A program made the position numbers and the translations under genes. This document shows, piece by piece, positions 55,704-64,000 of a stretch of DNA of 64,000 bases (position 1 is its first letter; every line of letters begins with the position of its first letter). Origin of the DNA: Siphonodentalium dalli (taxonomy: Eukaryota > Mollusca > Scaphopoda > Gadilida > Siphonodentaliidae); the NCBI GenBank assembly GCA_032622095.1, contig CP136067.1:131381990-131445989 (forward strand), written 5' to 3'. The notes beneath the pieces were generated by a model. It saw nothing but the letters and a program-made list of their open reading frames with translations, made no database searches and was not told the DNA's origin.

Positions 55704-56174
55704 TAAAATAATATATAAATATTCGATTGTATATAAAACAAACTTTGATTCTAGTACCTGAAGCTCTACTGAAAGAGCAGTGTGATGTCAGGGAAGTTAA
55801 ACGAAGTAATAATAAGACAAACTAACTAAGTCAAAACAACTCAGTGACAAAGAGACAGAGTATAAGCCATAGAGAATGCGGTAGTTAATTAACACCTTTA
55901 TTAACACCTTTGCTAATCTCATGTTCGTTTGTGTTCGTTGTTTAGTAGCTTTGCATTCAAATAATGCTTATAACTCGAAAAATAAGTCATCAAAGTTGGA
56001 AATAACACCACATACACATATAATGGACCCACACGCACCCACAAACCAAATTTCACCCTTCTATTCTGCTTTTTAGACCTGTGTTCGTTTATGTTCGTTT
56101 GTGTTCGTTTGTGTTCGTTGTTTAGTAGGACCGAAGAAATCGGCGTAAAAAAGCGAGGTTTTCATTCGGTTAAC

Positions 56175-56690
56175 ACACCCCCTATTAACAAGCCATCGGT
56201 CATCAAAATGTCCAAAATTCTTAATATAAAATATTAAAAACCGCCAATCTCGAGTATATTTGTGAAGAATGATAATCATTTTACACGTTTTTACATAAAA
56301 ACTAGATGGAACGTGTGTTGAAAACGAGAAATCGGCGAAAATTCAGCTTAATATTTTTATTTTTTATTCGAGCTTGGCGGTTCGGTGGTCGGTCATCTAA
56401 AAGTCAAATATTCTTTGTATATAATGTTCAAAACCGCCAAGCCCGATTATATTTGTGAAGAATGATAATCATTTTACACGTTTTTACATAAAAACTTGAT
56501 TGAACGTGTTTTAGAAACGAGAAATCGGCGAAAATTCAGCTTAATATTTTGATTTTTTATTCGAGCTTGGCGGTTCGGTGGTCGGTCATCTAAAAGTCAA
56601 AAAATCTTCGCATATAATGTTCAAAACCGCCAAGCTCGACTATGAGAGTGATAAATGATAACCATTCAACGTGTTTCGAATAAAAAACTT
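56175..56690 (-). repeat. 193 bp repeats, inverted, three copies (right arm 2)
   Basis: CCGCCA(A/T)(G/T)C-type starts at 56240, 56432 and 56625. The outer flank (56640-56787) is the closest match to the left arm at 50445-50560 and 50120-50181. Confidence 0.9.
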
Positions 56691-57362
56691 AGTCCAACTG
56701 ATGTTTAAAAAGAGAAATCGACCAAAAACCGACAAGAAATCTGCGTAAAAAGACGATGTTTTGATTTTGTGACCACGCCCCCTATTACGGTGCGTATAAA
56801 AGCCGAACACAACCGAACATAACCGAACACAAGTCCAAATAATGGGAAATATAACGAATAAAGTTCATAGGCGTGTGTATTCATGTTCACACTATTAATA
56901 TACGAAGTTTGGTGGAGTTCGGGCCAATAATAAGTGTTTTATTCGATATTTTGTAAAACGCGTTCAGTGTTCGGCATAGAAAAGCCGAACACAAGCTTCT
57001 CTCGTGTATTAGTCAATAACGGCTGTCTAGCTAGGTGATAATTAATATCAGATATATGGTCACTAAGCCGAAAGGCTTTAATTGTTGTTGGTGGCGGTCT
57101 CTCACCTATTGTAGTTCAGTGTTTTGACAGTTAGTTGCAATCAGTATTTGATGGCGCCTACTATTATAGAAACAACATGCTTTTGGTGGGCCCCGCCATG
57201 AAAGACAACGTACGATTGTAAAAACAATATTTGAGTGACAAGAAAGTGAGTTCATGGTGCAATATCCGAGAAGTTCTATATAAGAATGTGGTATGATATT
57301 ATTTGGCAAATCACAATCTCAGCAGTATTTGGAATTCTGATCACAGGTCTGAAAATTCTACA

Positions 57363-57997
57363 ATGCCTAATTCCAAATTGATTTACCCATGTGGTGTTTG
57401 TTCCCAGGAATGTCACGAGATACGCAGCATCGGCTGCGATATGTGTGACCGATGGTTTCATGTAGAGTGCCAGCAATTGAAAATCAATGACTTTTTACTA
57501 AGTCATCGCTTGGTGACCAATTTAATTTATGCCAGAATCTTCGGCAAATTTCGACTGACGGACGTTTGACGATACCGAAAACCGCGACTATTGCCAAGAA
57601 GCCATGTCAGACTAAAAGAGTAAAGGCATGCAAAACTAGATCAATCAACCCTAGCAAGCGTCAAAAGGTATCTTGGCGCAAAATAATTATTCCTGCATAT
57701 CAGACTTTAAAAAAGATACAATACGAAACGCTCTTTATTCGTATTCAGACAATTCATTTCAATTCAATCGGTATTCGATGCATGTGTTTCTACGATAAGT
57801 TGAACACTGGCTTTATATCGGCTTCCACCATACAGCATGATATATACACAAAAGTTAGGCACGCATCAGAGCCATTTTCATCCACTGACTTCAAGGAGAA
57901 CAAACTCTGCCCAAATCCGTTCCGCCGAGGACAGAATTTGCATATAAGTATATTGTATAGTATATTGTATAGTACTTTGAACATATACTATGATTGA
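57363..57997 (+). pseudogene. PHD-finger-like transposon protein, frameshifted
   Basis: The first in-frame ATG is at 57363; the open frame extends 60 bases upstream without another ATG. It encodes YPCGVC, GCDMCDRWFHVEC, that is C-x2-C, C-x2-C and H-x2-C of a PHD-type zinc finger with the usual WFH core. The expected last Cys pair is not in this frame. In the next frame at about 57518-57535 the reading is LCQNL, so one frameshift and loss of the last Cys are inferred. That second frame runs on to 57997 with the Lys-rich KRVKACKTRSINPSKRQKVS segment and later SSTDFKENKLCPNPFRRG, both shared with element 1. PHD fingers bind histone tails in host proteins; a targeting role in the transposon is speculation. 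Confidence 0.55.
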
Positions 57998-58276
57998 CAT
58001 CAATTCCACCAGAATTCCCTGCACCATCACCAAGAGATGTTATGTCGCCAACAAGAACACTATTATATATAATTTTACAATGTTTACTTATGATTGCAAT
58101 AAACTATTTGTTTTGTGGTTAGTATTATGTTCTCCGAACCATTTCCGCATGAGTATCTTAACTCGACAACCGATTTACTACTTCTTAGAAGTCCGGGGCG
58201 TGCTGATATGTTCGCATTTGTCCAGTATGATCCATCTAAACTACCACATTGTACGAAATGACTTGTAATAATAACG

Positions 58277-58290
58277 GGGGGGGGGGGGGT
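58277..58290. repeat. G homopolymer run
   Basis: A run of about 13 G residues following ATAATAAC, inside element 2. Confidence 0.9.
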
Positions 58291-58429
58291 AACATTTTAG
58301 TGAGAATGCAGACGAAAATGGACAACAAAACACGTTTTTTCTCGCGAATTAAACCTGCCAAATCCCTTCTGGCAGATATTAATTATCACATATCAGCGGA
58401 TAATCTAATCCATGAGACAGAAGTTTGTG

Positions 58430-58575
58430 TTTGTGTTCGGCTTTTCTATGCCAAACACAAACGCGTTATACAAAACACCCAACACAACACTCATTATTGA
58501 ACCAAACTCCACCAAACTTCGTATAGTAATAGTATGAACGTGAATACATATGCCTATGAACTTTACAAGGTTGTC
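58430..58575. repeat. Extra end-like copy within GAACA element 2
   Basis: TGTGTTCGGCTTTTCTATGC, then CCACCAAACTTCGTATAGTA and GAATACATATGCCTATGAAC match the true right end at 58688-58820 in the same orientation, suggesting tandem duplication of the terminus. Confidence 0.75.
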
Positions 58576-58891
58576 TTATATTTAGTAGACTGTATATAGA
58601 GTTATATATCTCAAACGCCAGCTAACGCCACATCTATGCATATATATGTGTTAATTAATTACCGGTGACTGAGTGTCGAACATAAACTTGTGTTCGGCTT
58701 TTCTATGCCGAACACTAAACGCGTTTTACAAAATATCGAATAAACACTTATTATTGGCCAAAACTCCACGAAACTTCGTATAGTAATAGTGTGAACATGA
58801 ATACATATGCCTATGAACTTTATTCGTGAAATTTCCCATTATTTGGACTTGTGTTCGGTTATGTTCGGTTGTGTTCGGCTTTTATGAGCTC

Positions 58892-59100
58892 CCCCCTATT
58901 AACCAACCAATCGGGGACATTACTGCCACTATTGTCGATTAATTTACGAAAATGGGCCATATAAGTAATTAACTGGTGCTATTCCCGCATAATTCACCCG
59001 AAAACAGCGTTTAAAAGGCTTTTTAAAAATTTGAAAACGCCAAGCTTGTCTTTTAGTCACCTGCCTTAAAAACTGCCAAGCTTGCATTTTAGCCACTCTC
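58892..59100 (-). repeat. Right terminal arm of the 9.2 kb element
   Basis: Complement of 49936-50165, ending AGCCACTCTC before the CCATTCCG duplication. Confidence 0.9.
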
Positions 59101-59108
59101 CCATTCCG

Positions 59109-60039
59109 TTGTACATTTGAATTGACTGGGAAAATCCATTTAGTATAGGAAGTGTTAAATGAATAAAAAATGATACTTGTAGTTCTCCCGAGTATGCATC
59201 CACGTATCAAACACTTTCCCTTCATTTTGTATCTGAACATAGCTGAGTTGTGTTTGTTAAAACATATTTTATTTTCGTATAATATTACAAGAGAGATCGG
59301 CACATGTTTTTGACAACTTGCATCCGCACATCGCACACTAACATTTGCAAATACAAGTGGATGACGATCATAACATTTATACAGGTATTTAGTGTATGTG
59401 TGTTATTTGGGGATACGTCGCTGTGGTGTGTTTGTGTTTTGCTGCCAGTCTTATATATCATTCTGCATTTAGATTTTCATTTGAGATACTCAATATCTGT
59501 AGCTCTCGGGAGGGATCGTCCAGGGTTATCTGGAGAGGGGGCCTAATTAAACTGCTTCGTTAATGAAATATACGAATGAACAAAACGGAAAAGGATTTCA
59601 ATGCGTCGATTCGATTCTGATGGTATCCATGTAAACAAAGAGGATATGTCAGTTATTATAAACTGGTGGGTTGCTATCTGTTCGATCAGTTCGCATCTTT
59701 GAACTACTTAAAGATAAATGAAACTTCGACTTCGTATCCAATATGCATTTAGGGGTACCGGAGATAACATTATTGTACATATCTAATTTGATTTCACTAT
59801 ACATAGCTGAAGCGGAACTTTAGTTCATATTGTTGGGGCGCAACAGTGGACTGGGAAAGGGTAACGGGATGGGCTATTTTGGTCCCTAATCGGATGCACA
59901 CACACTGTTGTCGTTTACATTTGTATCCTATTTCAAATTGTTTGTTCCATTCGTTTGTAAGACTTCAAATGGTAAAAGTATAAACTATACACTCTGCCGA
60001 TCCAGTATACGGTTAGGACTCGCTTCGAGCACATCACAA
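59109..60039. other. No gene seen
   Basis: A frame at 59304-59546 is hydrophobic but has no domain. Confidence 0.4.
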
Positions 60040-60260
60040 CATCAGTCACGTCCTAGTAATAATCCTCACACAGAGTGGGCCAATTGGGAATCAGGAACAG
60101 AATAATGTGTTCTTACTCCGTTCCATAATATATCCTATACCATCTTTATCTCTTCAGATTAACGACATAATGGGGTCCAGAAAAAATGTAACAATCGATC
60201 CATTGTGTACTTAAAACTGCTTTAGGAGATATATTTTCAATCAAAACTGTCGTAATACTG
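60040..60260. repeat. Dispersed repeat, related to 61850-62010
   Basis: CCTCACACAGAGTGGGCCAA, CTTTATCTCTTCAGATTA and CATAATGGGGTCCAGAAAAA parallel CTTCACGCAGAGCCGGCCAA, CTTTATCTGTACAGATTTAC and CATAATGGGATTTGAAAAAG at 61850-61970. Confidence 0.6.
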
Positions 60261-60849
60261 TACAACAGCGATATTTCCATTCCCAGACAATGACAAAACA
60301 TAGAGAAACAGTTTGTAGTGATATGGACGCTCCTTTGGCTGACTGCTCTGTCTCTGACTTGTAATCGCGCCTCAAATTGCCCCCAATCGGAATTATGTAT
60401 ACGATATATATTAGATTTTGTTGTATACCTTTTACAATTGATAAGAAGCCGACCACGTGTGTGCGAAATATACATGACAAATGTCACGTTTTAAGCCATA
60501 TGTTCGTCCTTGCGAATTTATACTTACAGACGAAATCAGAGCAATTAACTATATTTAAATTATCTATGAGATGATAACCATATTTATTATACGCTCAACA
60601 ATATTATAGAAGATATTATCTGTTAATAATCGTCATCCACCGCTAGAAGATATAGAAAATTACACTTTAATTGTAGCTTTGATGTTACGGACGTCTATGA
60701 CGTAACTGAATTTCTCGAATAACTATCATCCAACTGTAAAATGTTATCCATATATAGTACCATTAGTATACTGCTATTATGAAGTATTAGATTTGAATAT
60801 GACCCGGCTATTATGGGTATACGACCATCACGCGGAACATAAAAATAAA
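60261..60849. other. No gene seen
   Basis: No recognisable domain or repeat partner. Confidence 0.4.
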
Positions 60850-60955
60850 ATCTAATGTTTCTGAGTGGATACCGAAAATTATCTCATTCGTGACTGCGAC
60901 AAATGTTTATTTTCGCTCGTGAGATAATTTTCGGTATCCACTAAAAACACTAGAT
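60850..60955. repeat. Palindromic hairpin
   Basis: GTGGATACCGAAAATTATCT and its complement, AGATAATTTTCGGTATCCAC, with flanking ATCTAATGTTT/AAACACTAGAT. The design is like the 17834-17990 palindrome (GTGGATAT, TCTCATNNGTGA), possibly a distant relative. Confidence 0.7.
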
Positions 60956-61092
60956 ATCCTCTTACTGCGCGCACTAGGCTACCCATTATCACCATATGCC
61001 ACCAACATCTTTAGCCTCATTTTTGGAACATTTTGATACAACCTTTCACAAATGACATAGTATGACATGTCATAACAAATATACTCAACTAT

Positions 61093-61104
61093 GGGGGGGG
61101 GGGG
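61093..61104. repeat. G homopolymer run
   Basis: About 12 consecutive G residues just before the 30 bp array. Confidence 0.9.
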
Positions 61105-61125
61105 ACTTATTATTACCATATACGG

Positions 61126-61292
61126 GTGGTGTTCGTGTCAGTCCAGGGATCCGGTGTGGTGTTCATGTCAGTCTAGGGATCCGGTGTGGTATTCGTGTCA
61201 GTCATGGGAGCCAGTGTGGTGTTCGTGTCAGTCTATGGAGCCGGTGTGTTGTTCGTGTCAGTCCAGGGAGCCGGTGTGGTGTTCGTGTACCC
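61126..61292. repeat. Minisatellite, 30 bp unit, about 5.5 copies
   Basis: GTGTTCGTGTCAGTCCAGGG followed by ATCCGGTGTG, with variants GAGCC, TCTAGGG and TCATGGG. The period is a multiple of three, giving Cys/Ser-rich or Val/Arg-rich frames that I reject as coding. Confidence 0.9.
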
Positions 61293-61849
61293 TGTTTAAG
61301 TTATCATGTGTGTCACCCCTTGGCCATAATGGCATGACACATATAATAAAAACCAAAATAGAGAAATAAGGTAGTGAGAGAAGCTCCTGTTGGCTTTCTG
61401 CACCAAAGATTTCCCCCATTGGCCCTATCAATTAATCCAGCACTTCAGGGAAGATAGATATATACACCGTCAGTAATTCACACCGTCAAAAATGATGTTA
61501 TCATTTTGAGAAAACTATATTATAAGCCAGTGTATAAACAAGAATACAACTATGGTGAGTATACTTAGAAATTATGTTGCAAATGTTGTTCTTTAAGACT
61601 GTAAGAAAACAGCCAAGTGATATTTGTTTTAGAAACTCTGCTTCATTTTTCGAAATATGTCTAAAGAAAAGAACAATGTCGATCTTTTTAAGACCAAAAG
61701 AAATATAATTTGTGTTAAGGCTACAACAAAAATTCCAACGTCAAGAAATTGTTTTCTTAAGTTTTTCTCATTTTATATTATGAAGAAATATAAGAATTCA
61801 TGCCATGCCCCTATGTGTTTTGGACACAAGTCACGTCCCATAATAACCT
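61293..61849. other. No confident gene
   Basis: A Lys-rich 89-codon frame spans 61657-61926 but runs into repeat sequence and has no domain. Confidence 0.4.
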
Positions 61850-62010
61850 TCACGCAGAGCCGGCCAATTTGGAACCAAGAACGAGAGCTCAAACATAATA
61901 ATCTTATCTTCGGATCGATCATCTAACCTCTTTATCTGTACAGATTTACAACATAATGGGATTTGAAAAAGGTAACAAGCTATTTCACATCATGATGCAG
62001 CGTCGAACGG
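61850..62010. repeat. Dispersed repeat, related to 60040-60260
   Basis: See the paired words given for 60040-60260; also GGTAACAAGCTATTTCACAT, like GTAACAAGTGATTTCATG at 43593. Confidence 0.6.
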
Positions 62011-62067
62011 TGGCAGTAATAGACGGTAGTTGTTTGAGAAAATAGCCATGTGCAGTCTATCAATCAA

Positions 62068-62225
62068 TTTGAATTGTCTAAGAATATGTGATAATGCCTG
62101 CTTTCTAACGCACAGAACCGTAATCAGAGAGCCTGTGTTTTATTCTCGGCGCGTTGTTTGTACTAGATGTCGAGTCATTGGTTCTTGTCATTGACTGTTG
62201 CAAGAATACTTTTCATCGTAGTAGG
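62068..62225. repeat. Direct repeat flanking the 66 bp array, left copy
   Basis: AATTGTCTAAGAATATGTGA, GCTTTCTAACGCACAGAACC and AGATGTCGAGTCATTGGTTC match 63733-63875 in the same orientation and order. Confidence 0.75.
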
Positions 62226-62269
62226 CGTTCGTTTCCATTTCACCTGATAAGGACCACCATACTTGAAGT

Positions 62270-63705
62270 AACTGTTGGTGCTCACTCCATGGTAGAAGTC
62301 TTAATATGTATCCAGTTGTATCGTTTAGTAATAATATGTTGGTGCTCACTCCATGGTATATAAGTCTTAATGTGTATATATGTGTATCGTTTAGTACTAA
62401 TATGTTGGTGCTCACTCCATGGTATATAAGTCTTAATGTGTATATATGTGTATCGTTTAGTAATAATATGTTGGTGCTCACTCCATAATATATAAGTCGT
62501 AATGTGTATATGTGTGTATCGTTCAGTAATACTATGTTGGTGCTCACTCCATTATATATAAGTCGTAATGTGTATCTGGGTGTATCGTTCAGTAATACTA
62601 TGTTGGTGCTCACTCCATTATATATAAGTCGTAATGTGTATCTGGGTGTATCGTTCAGTAATACTATGTTGGTGCTCACTCCATTATATATAAGTCGTAA
62701 TGTGTATCTGGGTGTATCGTTCAGTAATACTATGTTGGTGCTCACTCCATAATATATAAGTCGTAATGTGTATATGGGTGTATCGTTCAGTAATACTATG
62801 TTGGTGCTCACTCCATAATATATAAGTCGTAATGTGTATCTGGGTGTATCGTTCAGTAATACTATGTTGGTGCTCACTCCATAATATATAAGTCGTAATG
62901 TGTATATGGGTGTATCGTTCAGTAATACTATGTTGGTGCTCACTCCATAATATATAAGTCGTAATGTGTATATGGGTGTATCGTTCAGTAATACTATGTT
63001 GGTGCTCACTCCATAATATATAAGTCGTAATGTGTATATGGGTGTATCGTTCAGTAATACTATGTTGGTGCTCACTCCATAATATATAAGTCGTAATGTG
63101 TATATGGGTGTATCGTTCAGTAATACTATGTTGGTGCTCACTCCATAATATATAAGTCGTAATGTGTATATGGGTGTATCGTTCAGTAATACTATGTTGG
63201 TGCTCACTCCATGGTATATAAGTCGTAATGTGTATATGGGTGTATCGTTCAGTAATACTATGTTGGTGCTCACTCCATAATATATAAGTCGTAATGTGTA
63301 TATGGGTGTATCGTTCAGTAATACTATGTTGGTGCTCACTCCATAATATATAAGTCGTAATGTGTATGTGGGTGTATCGTTCAGTAATACTATGTTGGTG
63401 CTCACTCCATGGTATATAAGTCGTAATGTGTATCTGGGTGTATCGTTCAGTAATACTATGTTGGTGCTCACTCCATAATATATAAGTCGTAATGTGTATA
63501 TGGGTGTATCGTTCAGTAATACTATGTTGGTGCTCACTCCATGGTATATAAGTCGTAATGTGTATCTGGGTGTATCGTTCAGTAATACTATGTTGGTGCT
63601 CACTCCATAATATATAAGTCGTAATGTGTATCTGGGTGTATCGTTCAGTAATACTATGTTGGTGCTCACTCAATGGTATAAGTCTTAACGTGTATCTAGG
63701 TGTAT
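62270..63705. repeat. Minisatellite, 66 bp unit, about 21 copies
   Basis: GTATATGGGTGTATCGTTCA, GTAATACTATGTTGGTGCTC, ACTCCATAATATATAAGTCG and TAATGT. Copies vary at a few fixed places (CCATGG, CCATAA or CCATTA; GTATAT or GTATCT). The outer copies are more diverged (GTCTTAATGTG). Because 66 equals 22 codons, a frame of more than 480 codons stays open on the minus strand, but it has no true ATG at its head and is a repeat artefact. Confidence 0.95.
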
Positions 63706-63732
63706 CGTTTAGTAATAATGATTCTTCGTTCA

Positions 63733-63875
63733 TGATTTTGAATTGTCTGATAATGTGTGATAAGGTGTGCTTTCTAACACAGAGAACCGTAATCGAAAAG
63801 CCTACATGTATGTTAGATGTCGAGCCGTTTGGCTCTTGTCCATTAATGTTACAAAAAAATCGTTGCATTGCACGA
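63733..63875. repeat. Direct repeat flanking the 66 bp array, right copy
   Basis: AATTGTCTGATAATGTGTGA, GCTTTCTAACACAGAGAACC and AGATGTCGAGCCGTTTGGCT; second copy of 62068-62225. Confidence 0.75.
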
Positions 63876-64000
63876 TTGGATCAGCGAAGAATTCCCCTTT
63901 CAACAAATTAAATTCCCTAGCCACATAACTCGTTTTATTCGTAGAATTTGAGTTGGGATCCCGTCGTCATTCAAGTAAACAACAACTGATGCCATTCAGC
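63876..64000. other. Nothing recognised
   Basis: Short unassigned end of the window. Confidence 0.5.

Larger units (their letters stand above)
53741..56133. mobile_element. GAACA-TIR element 1 (2.4 kb), nested
   Basis: AAGAAAT flanks both ends (53734-53740, 56134-56140). The uninterrupted site is visible near 56735-56750 (GACAAGAAATCTGCG). Ends are inverted repeats of about 250 bases starting GGTCCTACTAAACAACGAAC and containing CGAACACAAACGAACATAAA. Inside are a LINE fragment (54540-55195, minus) and short coding remnants (55395-55545, 55638-55703) homologous to those in element 2. Confidence 0.8.
56788..58891. mobile_element. GAACA-TIR element 2 (2.1 kb), nested
   Basis: CCCCCTATTA occurs at 56778-56787 and 58892-58901. 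The left arm of the host element (50137-50155) shows the unbroken site TTAATAGGGGGCG. Ends are inverted repeats of about 220 bases containing CCGAACACAACCGAACATAA and TGTTCGGCATAGAAAAGCCG. A second right-end-like copy lies at 58430-58575. A 9-10 bp target duplication and long ends are usual for Mutator-like elements (inference). The interior encodes a broken PHD-like protein. Confidence 0.8.
49936..59100. mobile_element. 9.2 kb composite long-TIR element with nested insertions
   Basis: CCATTCCG flanks both sides exactly (49928-49935 and 59101-59108). The terminal arms (49936-50165 and 58892-59100) are near-identical inverted copies starting GAGAGTGGCTAAAATGCAAG. Inside come sub-terminal arrays of 193 bp repeats on the left (50540-51400, five copies) and inverted on the right (53165-53680 and 56175-56690, three each). 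A second inverted pair (51397-51680 and 52906-53168) surrounds a unique centre. Three later insertions are recognised by their target duplications: 50182-50444, 53741-56133 and 56788-58891. Two successive right arms suggest that one copy was duplicated or that two elements merged. The short centre shows no transposase. Confidence 0.75.

Noticed and set aside
53741-58891. Reading the GAACA-TIR elements as endogenous viral insertions
   Set aside because: No capsid, envelope, integrase or polymerase motif of a virus was seen; target duplications and inverted ends fit DNA transposons.
62188-63868. Minus frames of 493 and 394 codons
   Set aside because: The 66 bp unit equals 22 codons; the long frame starts without ATG and ends in unrelated sequence.
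1-64000. CRISPR arrays, rRNA genes, bacterial operons
   Set aside because: No regularly spaced short repeats with unique spacers, no rRNA-like sequence and no runs of adjacent long genes; tandem repeats here are contiguous satellites.

Overview
This window reads as intergenic, transposon-rich DNA from an animal genome. It is AT-rich, full of minisatellites, and carries non-LTR retrotransposons, a Penelope-like GIY-YIG fragment, a tRNA-derived SINE and many palindromic DNA-transposon derivatives. An aquatic invertebrate is the likeliest source (inference only; no ribosomal, mitochondrial or conserved host gene is present to fix the phylum). No bacterial operon, CRISPR array or rRNA gene was seen, and no intact multi-exon host gene was recognised. 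Every feature was found by reading the sequence by eye; no search or alignment program was run.

Layout. 0-10 kb: mostly unannotated DNA with nested miniature elements (3.46-4.67 kb), a TTAA-flanked piggyBac-like MITE (6.2 kb), a TA-flanked palindromic MITE (7.1 kb) and a CAT-rich tract. 10-14.5 kb: three minisatellites (units 73, 68 and 39 bp) and a SINE. 15.4-18.7 kb: a 3.3 kb element with arms of about 570 bp, carrying a Bcl-2-like gene and a truncated inverted copy of it. 19-23.4 kb: dispersed repeats, a duplicated block with a 61 bp satellite and a second MITE family. 23.4-27 kb: a decayed LINE. 27-31 kb: a hAT-like palindrome, a 450 bp GA tract and a foldback element made of tandem palindromes. 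31-41 kb: sparse, with a Penelope-like fragment, LINE ends and hairpins. 41.4-42.6 kb: a LINE split cleanly by a piggyBac-like MITE. 42.7-49.4 kb: a large inverted repeat, 21 identical 39 bp repeats, a hAT-like element with perfect 8 bp target duplications, and more MITEs. 49.9-59.1 kb: a 9.2 kb composite element with 8 bp target duplications, arrays of 193 bp repeats and two related nested elements with GAACA-rich ends. 59.1-64 kb: small repeats and a 66 bp minisatellite of about 21 copies.

The parts mostly relate as layers of insertion. Several layers can be ordered because target duplications, or uninterrupted paralogues elsewhere in the window, show the empty site. The most striking points are the Bcl-2-like gene inside a long-TIR element, one 69 bp palindrome shared by otherwise different MITE families, the tandem-palindrome foldback, and the nested 9.2 kb element whose guests share remnants of one unrecognised PHD-finger-like protein.
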